A program made the position numbers and the translations under genes. A DNA stretch of 64,000 bases from Lacticaseibacillus pabuli (lineage in GTDB: Bacteria; Bacillota; Bacilli; Lactobacillales; Lactobacillaceae): assembly GCF_028736235.1 (NCBI RefSeq), contig NZ_CP117884.1, positions 2,170,001 through 2,234,000 of the forward strand, in the 5' to 3' direction. Below, piece by piece: positions 7,779 to 17,254 of the stretch (its first letter is position 1; each line of letters starts with the position of its first letter). The notes under the pieces were generated by a model. It made no database searches. It saw only the letters and a list, made by a program, of their open reading frames with translations, and was not told the origin of the DNA.

Positions 7779-8174
7779 CTAGCAGCTAGCTGCGCCGCCT
7801 TTTTGCCCCTTTGCCAGAGGCGTTTCTTCATTAACTTTAACAGTTCCCACGGTCCCGTCAAGCAGTCCGGATTCGTCGCTAAAGCTGAAGATGCTGCCTG
7901 AGCCTAAGCTAAGTTTTGGCTGTTTACCAAAGTAGTCGGTGGAGTAATCCTTGATGTAAATTGGCCCAACTTCAGAATCCAATGTTTGGTTGAAATCAGC
8001 AGATACCTTGTCTGCGGGTGCCGCAATCACATTGAAGTGGATGTTCAATGCACAGATTCCGACGCTAGAGAAAGGTCCCACGCCATCATCAAGATCCAGA
8101 ATCAACTTTTTACCGCCCGCGCTCAGTTCGCGCAGCTTCGTTGCGGCATCGGTGCTCAATTTGACATCTGTCAT
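7779..8174 (-). CDS. HesB/IscA-like (Fe-S biosynthesis family) protein
   Basis: A 131-residue cytoplasmic protein of the HesB-like family found in lactobacilli (LDLDDGVGPFS, IHFNVIAAPAD). The set of three metal-binding cysteines of true A-type carriers is not visible: there is one Cys in SSVGICAL and one at the C-terminus (GGAASC). The role as an iron-sulfur carrier is therefore uncertain. The start at 8172-8174 has AGGAGG 8 nt upstream; a GTG two codons earlier is too close to that site. It stands alone between terminators. Confidence 0.65.
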   Translation of the reverse strand: MTDVKLSTDAATKLRELSAGGKKLILDLDDGVGPFSSVGICALNIHFNVIAAPADKVSADFNQTLDSEVGPIYIKDYSTDYFGKQPKLSLGSGSIFSFSDESGLLDGTVGTVKVNEETPLAKGQKGGAASC

Positions 8175-8360
8175 ACGCACTACCTCCTAGTCTGGTGGAA
8201 ACAGCTTTATTTACTTACATAAGTATAGTAACCGATTCAAGAGGTTAAAGCAAGCTTAACATCGCAACATGGCACGGCTTAACATAATCGAAAGAATTTG
8301 TTGCCTGAAATTAACAATAGCTAGCCATTGTTGACCACCGGCAACGTTACCTCTTGAAAA

Positions 8361-8402
8361 ACAAAGAACACCTTGGTCCGTATTCAATCGACCTAGGTGT
8401 TC
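8361..8402 (-). terminator. Terminator of the ATPase/TOPRIM operon
   Basis: GAACACCTTGGTC (8366-8378) and GACCTAGGTGTTC (8390-8402) form a 13-bp stem with one mismatch. On the minus strand it runs into TTTGTTTTT. Apart from this, 8175-8458 shows no gene. Confidence 0.8.
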
Positions 8403-8458
8403 CAATGACATTAATTTTAAAATGAAGGAGCTAATTTTTAAAAACATGACTGATGATT

Positions 8459-8986
8459 TCACTTTAGTAAAGCGGCTAAGGTTTGATCAATATCATCCGA
8501 TGACCTTGTTGCATACTCCTTAATTGCGGCTACCAGCTCATCAACCCTATCTGACCAGTACGCGGTCACAATATACGGTTTCTTTGCATCACGAATGTGT
8601 AAAGTTTTGCTAATATACAAACTCGGCTTCTTTTCAATATTTTTTTGTCTTTCAAAATCGTCATATTTATCTTCATTAATTAGATACAGCACCTCAATTT
8701 CGGGCCTTGTATACAAATTGTCAATTCGCGAAACTTTTTGTTGGTACTGTCGGGCCAGTTTAAATTTTTCTTTTCTGGAATCTAACACCCTGATGATGTG
8801 TACTTTTTTTGACATATCCATTCCAAGATGCTTGTCCGCAAACTTACTAGCTGATCGCTCGTCAAATAATTGGCTCTTCAACAAATCATTCCAAGTATAT
8901 TTCAGCTTGTCATTATCTAATAACAAAGTGAGTATTGCCTTCTCTGCTCCGCCTTCACAAATTAATGCAATCAGTTCAGCGCCCAT
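8459..8986 (-). CDS. TOPRIM/RloB-like protein, partner of an AAA ATPase
   Basis: A 175-residue protein of unknown activity. ALICEGGAEKAIL at residues 7-19 resembles the first strand and acidic motif of TOPRIM-type nucleases, and PEIEVLYLINEDKYDDF (about 96-112) resembles the central strand of RloB/AbiLii-like proteins with acidic residues for metal binding. AGGAGG lies 6 nt before the ATG. It overlaps the upstream ATPase gene by 11 nt, so the two are translationally coupled. ATPase plus TOPRIM pairs include OLD, PARIS and AbiL anti-phage systems. The match is by motif only; catalytic competence is not shown. Confidence 0.5.
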   Translation of the reverse strand: MGAELIALICEGGAEKAILTLLLDNDKLKYTWNDLLKSQLFDERSASKFADKHLGMDMSKKVHIIRVLDSRKEKFKLARQYQQKVSRIDNLYTRPEIEVLYLINEDKYDDFERQKNIEKKPSLYISKTLHIRDAKKPYIVTAYWSDRVDELVAAIKEYATRSSDDIDQTLAALLK

Positions 8987-10169
8987 TGATTACCTCCTGA
9001 ATCGTTGAACGACGAAGCGCCATATAGGCATCATATTCTGGCGCAGTTCCGGTAAGATAAGTAGATGTGAACAACTCACTCCGTTTTGAATCTGCTCGCG
9101 GTACTAATTCTGAGTACCTATCCACTTGAATTTGATCATGCCGTCGAATGACATATACTTGATCACCACGCGACAGCGTATCAATTAATCCAGCGTAATG
9201 TGTTGAAAATACAATGCTGGCCTGTTTTTTATTAATTTGCTTATTGGCGAAAAATTCTAGAAAGTTTTTGACAATTTCTTTGTGAAAATGGTTCTCAATT
9301 TCGTCAACAAATACAATCCCACCAGTTCTGAGCGCCCCTAGCAGCATTTGATAAAGAGTTATCGCCTTTGCAGTACCTGAAGACAAATATTTGGATATTG
9401 TCGCAAAATTACTCTCTACAATTTCGTGAGAATTACCCTTAAATTTCAAACGGTAAAAGGTATGGCGATCCTCGGTGTGCTCAATCTGTAAAGAATCAAC
9501 AGATGGGTCAAGATATTCTAAGAGCGCGTTTGGAACATTCTCACTACCATAAAGCATTATATTAACATCTGTCAAAGCCAACGTATCAAAAATAGTCGGG
9601 ACATTTAGTTTGTGTTTTGCAATAATCGATCGCATTAAAGAATCGTCCGGGGCCAGCAGCGAACTTTCGTTTTGATTCAACTGATTCCGGCTAATCTCCA
9701 AATCACGGTCTTGGAATTCAAAAATGGAGTGTCTTGATTCTGAACTTTTTGCATGGCGCGAGAAAATGGATTCAGAAGTAATCTGCCAATCATTTGTTGA
9801 AGAACTGCCCATTTTCAGTTCCAAATGATCTTTGAACAAGGTCTTGTCATCAGAGTAAAAATAGGAATCAAACGATATTGTATTGTTGCTGAATAGCGCC
9901 TCCTGAAGGCGTGTTTGGGGGATAGAAATCTTTTCTAATAGTAATTGAAGAACGCCGATAACTAAGCGCATTGTCATCGTCTTTCCAGACGCATTTCGTC
10001 CAATAATGGCAGTTAGGTTATTGACATAAATACTGCCAAATAAATGAGTTAAATCTTCAGAACCACTTTCCGCAACGCGTTGATTAACTACAAACGAAAA
10101 TTCAGTTGAATCACGAAACAATGGGTGCCCATTGATAACAATTTTTAATGCATGAAGTCGATTAACCAT
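8976..10169 (-). CDS. OLD/RloA-like AAA ATPase
   Basis: A 397-residue ABC-type AAA ATPase (AAA_15/AAA_21 type). Walker A is GRNASGKT at 57-64, Walker B is GGIVFVDEIEN at about 295-305, and a histidine switch follows in VFSTHYAG. A long central region sits between the Walker motifs. The start at 10167-10169 has AGGAGG at 8 nt; an upstream ATG in frame lacks such a site. A TTGACA lies at 10255-10260 on the minus strand. Both genes of the pair are clearly AT-richer than the neighbouring trpS and mur genes, suggesting acquisition. Likely role: ATPase sensor or motor of a defence module with the downstream TOPRIM-like protein. Confidence 0.7.
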   Translation of the reverse strand: MVNRLHALKIVINGHPLFRDSTEFSFVVNQRVAESGSEDLTHLFGSIYVNNLTAIIGRNASGKTMTMRLVIGVLQLLLEKISIPQTRLQEALFSNNTISFDSYFYSDDKTLFKDHLELKMGSSSTNDWQITSESIFSRHAKSSESRHSIFEFQDRDLEISRNQLNQNESSLLAPDDSLMRSIIAKHKLNVPTIFDTLALTDVNIMLYGSENVPNALLEYLDPSVDSLQIEHTEDRHTFYRLKFKGNSHEIVESNFATISKYLSSGTAKAITLYQMLLGALRTGGIVFVDEIENHFHKEIVKNFLEFFANKQINKKQASIVFSTHYAGLIDTLSRGDQVYVIRRHDQIQVDRYSELVPRADSKRSELFTSTYLTGTAPEYDAYMALRRSTIQEVINGR

Positions 10170-10360
10170 CGTCAATACCTCCTCTGGATAGTTTAGCATA
10201 AAAAGGCCATACAAACGGATGATTCGTTTATAAAGCTGTGTTTTCTACAAATATTGTCAAAAAAGGCTTCTTAACTACCACCCGAAGCTTTAAAATAAAA
10301 TCATTGAAACATCAATTGCGCAATCACTACGTATGTTTAATAAACGTTAATTACACTACA

Positions 10361-10397
10361 AACAAAAAGAGTTCATCACACATCGTGTAATGAACTC
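10361..10397 (-). terminator. trpS terminator
   Basis: GAGTTCATCACAC (10369-10381) pairs with GTGTAATGAACTC (10385-10397) around a 3-nt loop. On the minus strand it is followed by TTTTTGTTTG. Confidence 0.85.
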
Positions 10398-10420
10398 CAT
10401 ACATATTTCAATATAAGTAA

Positions 10421-11593
<1,173 letters not shown>

Positions 11594-11819
11594 TTATCAA
11601 TAACCCCGCCGCTCATTCAGCAGCGCTCGCGATTAGAAAATCCGCTCTTTAAATCTGTCATGACACATTTAAATGCCACAAAACTCACATAATAAACAGC
11701 AATTAACCGCGATTTATGCCACCTGACCGCCTTGAACAATTTCGCTCAGTATATTACAAACAAAATTATCAACAAATATGTCTATGGCTGTTCCCTTGAT
11801 AGATAAAATGCGCTATTAT

Positions 11820-12004
11820 TGGACAAGTTCGCGGAACAGGGGGAACTTGCATCCGCGGCACTTTTTAGGGGTTGTGTATAGAAAACGTATCCGAAGCAGC
11901 CGTTGCCGGTATCTGGGGAGATACATACGGGTGTTAGGACAAGGCCGTTTCTTGGCCGACACCAAGATGGACCGTCGTCGTTTAATTACGATGACGGCCA
12001 TTTT
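11820..12004 (+). ncRNA. Candidate structured RNA or leader upstream of helD
   Basis: The 600-bp gap between trpS and helD has no convincing protein. Within it are several clean hairpins: CAAGTTC/GAACTTG (11824-11830 and 11843-11849), GTATCT-GGGG-AGATAC (11909-11924), and CCGTCGTCGT/ACGATGACGG (11972-11981 and 11988-11997). The last is followed by CCATTTT and resembles a weak terminator. A possible -10 TATTAT lies at 11814-11819, with only a poor -35. It matches no RNA family I can recognise. The part 11494-11800 shows no feature. Confidence 0.35.
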
Positions 12005-12094
12005 CGTCTGCTATCAAATAATCAGCGAACGTACTTGCGCCCCTCAGCCAAGCGCTGTAAACTAGATAGACTAATAATTTGGGAGGACGCGCAA

Positions 12095-14431
12095 ATGACA
12101 GTGATTGATCACACAGAAGCAGGATTCTTGCCAATTAGCCGCGCCGCAGAACAACTACGGGTCGATGCGGTCCGCAACCGGATTGCCACGCGACTGCACG
12201 ATGTGGCGACTGAAATTGAGCGTGCTCACAAGGAAACCACCCGGATTGAGCGGTCTTACGGCGAAAGCACCAAGGTCAACATCACCGAAATCGATGACGC
12301 GATGGAAACCAACGCCGCCGTCCAGCAGCAAAAGCAGATGGTCGCCCGTTCCGTTGAAAACGAGCAGATTCTCGGCCGTGAACAAAAGGTCCTGCGCCGC
12401 CTGCAGCCATCCCCGTACTTTGGCCGCATCGACGTCGTAGATCCTGACGGCAAAGAGAGCCTTTATATAGGTACAGGTTCGATGCAGGACGAAGACGGCG
12501 AGTTCCTCGTCTACGATTGGCGCGCCCCGATTGCCGGCGTCTACTACAACGGTGTGCTCGGTCCCGTCACCTACGACACGCCAGGCGGCAAGCGCCGCGT
12601 CGAGCTCGCCCGCAAGCGCCAGTTCCGCATCCAAAAAGGCAAGATTACCAACCTATTTGATGCCAGCGAAACCATCGGCGACGCCATGCTCCAAGACGTC
12701 CTTGGTCAGGAATCCGGCGAGCAGATGCAAAACATCGTCGCCACCATTCAGCGCGAGCAAAACAGCATCATTCGCGACACGACGAGTCAGCTATTAATTG
12801 TCCAAGGTGCCGCTGGATCTGGCAAGACCGCCGCGATTCTGCAGCGGGTCGCCTACCTGCTCTACCACGACCGCCACTCACTCACGTCCGACCAGCTCCT
12901 GATGTTCAGCCCGAACCGCATGTTTGCCGGCTACATCAGCGAGGTGCTCCCGAGCCTCGGCGAAAAGAACATGATTCAAACGACCCTCAGCGAATTTCTC
13001 GAGCTCCGTCACGCCGGCATCGCCGTGCAAAGCCTGTTCGAACGCTATGAAATCGACCAAGATGGTGTGCCTGCCGCCACCGCCGCGATGCGTGCCCACA
13101 AGGAAAGTGCCGCCTACATGAACGCCGTCCGCGAATACGCCCTGCACGCACCGCACCTGCACTTCATCGACATCGAACTCGACGGTCGCGTCTTCTTTAG
13201 TAAGGAAACCATGGCCAAGATTTACCACGAGCAGCCGCAAGCCATGAGCGCCGCGGACAAGTTCGCTGCCGTGCGTAAGACCTTGATGCGCCGCCTCAAC
13301 TTGCGCATCAAGATGGAAGCCAGTAGCGACTGGGTTGACGATGCCATGGCCGGTTTAACTGAATCACAAGTCCGCCGCTACACCAAGGGCGAACAGTTTG
13401 CGACCGGTGAAGACGAAGTGACCGCCGTGGCCCGGGCCGTTGTGGCTGAAAAGTTTGCGCCCGTCTACACCGCGCTTTACGACGATTACTTCATCGATAT
13501 CTATGCGCAGTACCGTGCCTTCCTGGATCAACACGAGCAGGACGTGACCACGCCTGATGTGTGGGCTGAAATGGCCCGCGCCTACTCCCGCGATGTCGAG
13601 CGTCACAAACTACTGCTGGCAGATGCCGCGCCAATCTTGTACCTGCGCGACCTCCTGACGGGTAGTGGCGAGAACCACGCCGTCAAAGCCGTCTTCATCG
13701 ATGAAATGCAGGACTACTCACCGGCCCTGCTGATGTACGTTCACCACGCCTTCCCCAATGCCAACATGACACTGCTCGGCGACCGTGAACAGGACGTCTT
13801 CGGCAGCAGCTACAAGCACGGCGACGCGACGGCGGCGATTGCCGCCGCCTTTCCGCGCTTGCGTAGCCGCGTGCTGGAACTCAACCGCGCCTACCGTAGC
13901 AGTCGCCAAATCACCGACTTTGCGACCGCGCTACTGCCAAAGAACCCGGGCATCCAGGCCTTCTCCCGTGATGGCGTCATGCCACGGCTGGAACTTGCGC
14001 CACGGAGCCAGCTTAACCAGCGCCTCGTGCAACGTGCCGCTGAGCTCCGCGCCCGGCATCCCCGCGTTGCCATCATCACGCGTTCAGCCAAAGAAGCTGC
14101 GGGGTTGACCTTGCAGCTGAACGAACAGGCACCCGAACTGAAGGCCCAACTGCTGGACGCAAACGCAACGGGCGTCGGCACCGGGTTAATGGTCCTGCCG
14201 GTTTACCTCGCCAAGGGACTGGAATTCGATGCGTGCATCGCCTGGCAAGTTGATCAAGAACATTACGGTCCCAAAGACGGACTGATTCTCTACACCGTCG
14301 CCACGCGGGCCCAGCACGAACTGCTCCTACTCGGCACCGACACGCCAGACTTGCTGCAGGGCCCCATTCACGCCGGTCTGCTCGTCACGAACGGTACACC
14401 TGATGCCGCCAAGCTTGCACCTTCAGACTAA
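12095..14431 (+). CDS. helD: HelD-like RNA polymerase recycling helicase
   Basis: Superfamily 1 (UvrD-like) ATPase of 778 residues, the length of Bacillus HelD, which releases stalled RNA polymerase from DNA. Features: an N-terminal charged coiled-coil arm (about 15-95), Walker A GAAGSGKT near 240, Walker B FIDEMQDYSP near 533, and LELNRAYRSSRQI helicase motifs further on. The start at 12095 has GGGAGG 8 nt upstream. The frame is open for another 64 codons upstream, but these overlap the hairpins described above. A possible promoter is TTGCGC/TAAACT just before it. Two small genes follow in the same direction. Confidence 0.88.
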   Translation: MTVIDHTEAGFLPISRAAEQLRVDAVRNRIATRLHDVATEIERAHKETTRIERSYGESTKVNITEIDDAMETNAAVQQQKQMVARSVENEQILGREQKVLRRLQPSPYFGRIDVVDPDGKESLYIGTGSMQDEDGEFLVYDWRAPIAGVYYNGVLGPVTYDTPGGKRRVELARKRQFRIQKGKITNLFDASETIGDAMLQDVLGQESGEQMQNIVATIQREQNSIIRDTTSQLLIVQGAAGSGKTAAILQRVAYLLYHDRHSLTSDQLLMFSPNRMFAGYISEVLPSLGEKNMIQTTLSEFLELRHAGIAVQSLFERYEIDQDGVPAATAAMRAHKESAAYMNAVREYALHAPHLHFIDIELDGRVFFSKETMAKIYHEQPQAMSAADKFAAVRKTLMRRLNLRIKMEASSDWVDDAMAGLTESQVRRYTKGEQFATGEDEVTAVARAVVAEKFAPVYTALYDDYFIDIYAQYRAFLDQHEQDVTTPDVWAEMARAYSRDVERHKLLLADAAPILYLRDLLTGSGENHAVKAVFIDEMQDYSPALLMYVHHAFPNANMTLLGDREQDVFGSSYKHGDATAAIAAAFPRLRSRVLELNRAYRSSRQITDFATALLPKNPGIQAFSRDGVMPRLELAPRSQLNQRLVQRAAELRARHPRVAIITRSAKEAAGLTLQLNEQAPELKAQLLDANATGVGTGLMVLPVYLAKGLEFDACIAWQVDQEHYGPKDGLILYTVATRAQHELLLLGTDTPDLLQGPIHAGLLVTNGTPDAAKLAPSD

Positions 14432-14464
14432 TTGCGGCATGCTATCACTATCGGAGGTGCTGAC

Positions 14465-14590
14465 ATGGATTGGATTCAAAAGCTTATGGCTGTTATCGGC
14501 GTCCTGATGGGCATTGCGCTCGTTGGCATCGTCATCTGTGCCATCATCATCGTCATACTCAATATCAGGAGAGGCAGGCACCAGTCATGA
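14465..14590 (+). CDS. Small membrane peptide (41 aa) coupled to CPBP protease
   Basis: A short gene with a good GGAGG site 7 nt before ATG. The product has one long hydrophobic segment (residues 8-34, rich in Ile, Val, Ala) and a basic tail (NIRRGRHQS). Its stop overlaps the start of the next gene in ATGA, the usual sign of translational coupling. The function is unknown; it might be an accessory or a substrate of the protease. Confidence 0.6.
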   Translation: MDWIQKLMAVIGVLMGIALVGIVICAIIIVILNIRRGRHQS

Positions 14591-15258
14591 GAAAGAATGT
14601 TCTGCAGCGCTTAGTCACTGTCGCCGCGGCGCTCGTGTTTTACGTCATTGCGGATATCATCACGCTATTGCCCAGCCAGTTAAAGTGGGACGGCGCCACA
14701 CTCTTCGGTATCGCGTTTGGAATTCTGACTTTTGGCGGCCTCATCATATGGCTGTGGGGGCGCTACCGCAAATTTACCGAAGACGTCACACCGCCCGACG
14801 ACATGGGTCGCTGGCATTGGCGCGATGTGTGGAGCAAGGTAAAGGGGATGCTGCCAGGGCTTCTCATCATGGTCGTCATTCAGGTCATCTCCTCACTCTT
14901 GATTACGAACCACATCATCCACGAGTCAAGCAACCAGACGGCCATCGACGCGCTGCTTAAAGGCAACGAATGGACCATGGCGCTCGAAACCATTCTGTTG
15001 GCACCAATTGTTGAGGAACTGATTTTCCGCGGCTTGCTGATGAACTTGGCATTTGCTGAACGCAACCGCGCAACGCAGACGTTCAATATTATCCTGAGTG
15101 CCGGCGCGTTTTCCCTTGCACACGGACCAAGTAATATCGTGGACTTCCTATTGTATGGCGGCCTCGGTTTGGGCTTGGCAGTGACCTATGCCCGCACGAA
15201 AGATTTGCGCTGCGGGATTGGACTGCATATCTTGAATAATCTGATTGCGTTTATATAG
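14587..15258 (+). CDS. CPBP (CAAX/Abi) family membrane protease
   Basis: Integral membrane metalloprotease-like protein of 223 residues. Motif 1 EELIFRG is at 143-149, motif 2 is FSLAHGP, and motif 3 (HILNN) is near the C-terminus; these supply the catalytic glutamates and histidines of the family. In lactobacilli such proteins often confer bacteriocin self-immunity or process membrane peptides. The ATG overlaps the stop of the 41-residue membrane peptide gene. A bidirectional terminator follows directly. Confidence 0.85.
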   Translation: MRKNVLQRLVTVAAALVFYVIADIITLLPSQLKWDGATLFGIAFGILTFGGLIIWLWGRYRKFTEDVTPPDDMGRWHWRDVWSKVKGMLPGLLIMVVIQVISSLLITNHIIHESSNQTAIDALLKGNEWTMALETILLAPIVEELIFRGLLMNLAFAERNRATQTFNIILSAGAFSLAHGPSNIVDFLLYGGLGLGLAVTYARTKDLRCGIGLHILNNLIAFI

Positions 15259-15259
15259 A

Positions 15260-15289
15260 AATGAGCGGCCCAGCGATGGGCCGCTCATT
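15260..15289. terminator. Bidirectional terminator
   Basis: AATGAGCGGCCCA-GCGA-TGGGCCGCTCATT is a perfect 13-bp stem between the convergent CPBP and fic genes. Confidence 0.85.
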
Positions 15290-15291
15290 GT

Positions 15292-15938
15292 TTACATACC
15301 GAAAATTGCATTATCGTACAACCAATTCTTGATTGCGACATTCCCCGTCGCATAATATTTCTTCAAATATGACATGTACCAGTGAAACTTACTATCTGGA
15401 ATCGTCAGAATGCCCGCGTTGTGCTGGTATAACAACGCATTTGCAGCAATTAGCCCAGTCCGCTTGTTGCCATCCAAGAACCACTGCATCTTCGAAATAA
15501 CCAGCATGAGATTAATTGCCTTCATTGTCCAAGACTCTGTGCGATTAATAATTGTCGCAAACTGCCGCTTAGTCGTATCCGAGTCCAAAATTGGCGGAAC
15601 GTAATCCTCATCAGTCATCGCAACTTTCACGTTGACGTGCCGAATATTCCCAGCATCTTCACCGTTCGCACCACGAACTAGCAAATTAACATGAATAATA
15701 TCATCATACGAAAGGGGCTTAGTGGTTGTGACATACTCAAAGGCATGTTTCGTATTAAAATGATTTCAACATCTTGCGCCGAAACGTTTTGCCCAATGCC
15801 GTGCGCGACAATTTTCTCAACCTGAAGAAAACTCGCTGAAACATTTTCAAACTTCACGGCTGAGTAAATCATTCCCCCAAATTTGTTATCAAGTAGAATC
15901 CGTTCCTGCTTATCAGTTAATACGAACTTTTCAGTCAT
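15292..15938 (-). pseudogene. Fic-family protein, frameshifted
   Basis: Two overlapping frames encode one Fic (AMP transferase-type) protein. The N-terminal part starts at 15938 (MTEKFVLTDKQE) and shifts out of frame near 15753-15756, where one A seems missing: restoring it joins ...DVEIIL to NTKHAFEYV and on to LLVRGANGEDAG. The Fic core reads QWFLDGNKRTG. The GN-KR anion-binding loop is intact, but the position of the catalytic histidine of HxFxxGN is glutamine. So even without the frameshift, AMPylation activity is doubtful. A sequencing error could mimic the shift. No antitoxin gene is adjacent. Confidence 0.8.
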
Positions 15939-16065
15939 CAGCTCACCCTCGTTGTAGCTGTAGTATATCCGCTCGGTTCGCCTGGTACAACCGGCGTCTT
16001 GGCCATCACACTAGAAAATATATGAACAAATCAATCGATACTTATCTACATAAATCATTTCTATC

Positions 16066-16104
16066 TGAAAACGTTTGCAACCATTCTTCCCGATTTGCTA
16101 TAAT
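16066..16104 (+). promoter_or_regulatory. cre site over a strong promoter
   Basis: TTGCAA (16075-16080), an 18-nt spacer and the extended -10 TGCTATAAT (16096-16104) form a strong promoter. TGAAAACGTTTGCA (16066-16079) fits the CcpA cre consensus in 13 of 14 positions and overlaps the -35 box, which implies catabolite repression. The next thing downstream is a hairpin-rich stretch, not a protein gene. Confidence 0.7.
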
Positions 16105-16110
16105 TAAATC

Positions 16111-16342
16111 AAGGAAGAGCTGGAATAGTCTCCTTCGCCAGTTCTTCCGCTCACTCGTTGATTGGTTTGATTATGGTCCCCTGCGGACGCGCGGGGACCG
16201 CCGGAAAGTCCCTATTACTAGCTGCACCACCACCTTCCCCGGTGCGTGCGGCCACGGTTTACAATCTACATGAATCCCGTTACTGTGGTGATCCGATAAG
16301 AGCGAGCAAAGCAGGCCATCTGCCGGAGCGGATGGCCTTTTT
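16111..16342 (+). ncRNA. Candidate catabolite-regulated small RNA (~230 nt)
   Basis: This non-coding stretch begins at a strong promoter and ends at a strong terminator. The 5' hairpin is GGAAGAGCTGG/CCAGTTCTTCC (16113-16123, 16138-16148). A second perfect stem is GGTCCCC/GGGGACC (16175-16181, 16193-16199). The terminator is AGGCCATC/GATGGCCT plus TTTT (16313-16342). No open frame with a ribosome site is present. It does not show the signatures of tmRNA, RNase P RNA or SRP RNA, nor an obvious 6S fold, and I recognise no riboswitch. It could also be a leader of the lipoprotein gene downstream, but the terminator argues for an independent transcript. Confidence 0.6.
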
Positions 16343-16455
16343 ACGTGCAACAAACAGTCCAAATTTTACCTAGTGCTGTGCACACAAATATAATTATTGT
16401 GATAACTCATTTCTCTTGATAAACTCATATGGTTACACATTTCGGAGGAAGGTCT

Positions 16456-17109
16456 TTGAAAAAATTATATTTAGTAGCAGGCATAACTGTAATAACAATC
16501 GGTTTAGCTGCATGCAAACAACCGGGAGCCGTCAAAAAAGATGCCTCGCCACATGTACAGAAAGCTTTTAAATATATTGGTAAACGGGACGTTAGCTACA
16601 GTACTCACGACATTTCTATTGTACCTGCAAACAGTAAGGGACAAGAAGATAAAATCGTCGATGCGCATTGGGATTACATGAGCAGTAGTGAGCGGCTTAC
16701 TGTGTATAAAGACAGCACTTATAGTTTTGTCATTCGTGATACTGTGGGGGAAAAGTCAACTTGGTACGAAAGCGGCACGTACAAGTTCGACGGCCGTGTA
16801 CTGGAATTGGTGCCAACTTGGAAAAAATATATTTCTTTAAACACTGATGGCGACACAAATAAACTTGATACTTCACCTGCCGACTACGATTATAATTACC
16901 ACTTCTTGGTGAATAATAAACAGGAACTTGGTGCTGAATTTTTTGAAGGTGGAAAAAAAGAAAAGCATGAGCTTAACACCATGCGCAAGCAATATTTGTT
17001 CACTAACATCAAGCCAGATCTAGTCCATAAAATTAACGCAAAGTCCCAGTATGTCGCTGATTTACAGATGTATAAACGAGCGGTAACAAACGGCTATTTG
17101 GAATACTAA
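16456..17109 (+). CDS. Lipoprotein of unknown function
   Basis: Exported lipoprotein of 217 residues. KK at the N-terminus, a hydrophobic stretch and the lipobox GLAAC give a lipid-anchored cysteine at about residue 20. The mature part is charged, with a WYESGTYKFDG stretch typical of small beta-rich domains in lactobacillus surface lipoproteins. The start is TTG (16456-16458) with GGAGG 7 nt upstream; the ATG at 16429 lacks a ribosome site. I recognise no family. Monocistronic, followed by a terminator. Confidence 0.8.
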   Translation: MKKLYLVAGITVITIGLAACKQPGAVKKDASPHVQKAFKYIGKRDVSYSTHDISIVPANSKGQEDKIVDAHWDYMSSSERLTVYKDSTYSFVIRDTVGEKSTWYESGTYKFDGRVLELVPTWKKYISLNTDGDTNKLDTSPADYDYNYHFLVNNKQELGAEFFEGGKKEKHELNTMRKQYLFTNIKPDLVHKINAKSQYVADLQMYKRAVTNGYLEY

Positions 17110-17125
17110 AATCAAGATTTCCTAT

Positions 17126-17199
17126 TTAGGCGTTTCGCCTAATAGATTATCATGACAGCAATCATTCAAAGCCAAACATCAGCGTCGTTTGGCTTTTTA
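17126..17199 (+). terminator. Lipoprotein gene terminators
   Basis: TTAGGCG-TTT-CGCCTAA (17126-17142) is followed by a stronger hairpin, AGCCAAAC/GTTTGGCT (17170-17194), with TTTTT. Confidence 0.75.
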
Positions 17200-17203
17200 C
17201 ATA

Positions 17204-17239
17204 GAAAAAGCCCAGTCAGCATCAACTGCCGACTGGGCT
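17204..17239 (-). terminator. Terminator of the 17255-17803 gene
   Basis: AGCCCAGTC (17209-17217) pairs with GACTGGGCT (17231-17239). On the minus strand it is followed by TTTTTC. Confidence 0.8.
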
Positions 17240-17254
17240 AAATTTCGTTAATCC

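Noticed and set aside
8256..8462. Minus-strand open frame of 68 codons
   Set aside because: It runs through the terminator hairpin of the TOPRIM-like gene and has no ribosome site.
11778..12065. Small open frame upstream of helD
   Set aside because: No ribosome site, unusual composition and no family resemblance; it overlaps the hairpin region.
16111..16342. Identity as tmRNA, RNase P RNA, SRP RNA or 6S RNA
   Set aside because: The conserved sequences of tmRNA (tag and CCA end), RNase P (GAGGAAAGUCC near the 5' end) and SRP (GGAAGCAGCC loop) are absent. The 5' and 3' ends form local hairpins instead of a 6S-type closing stem.
16022..16373. Open frames across the candidate small RNA
   Set aside because: They lack ribosome sites and run through the hairpins and terminator; the promoter would start transcription after the first ATG.
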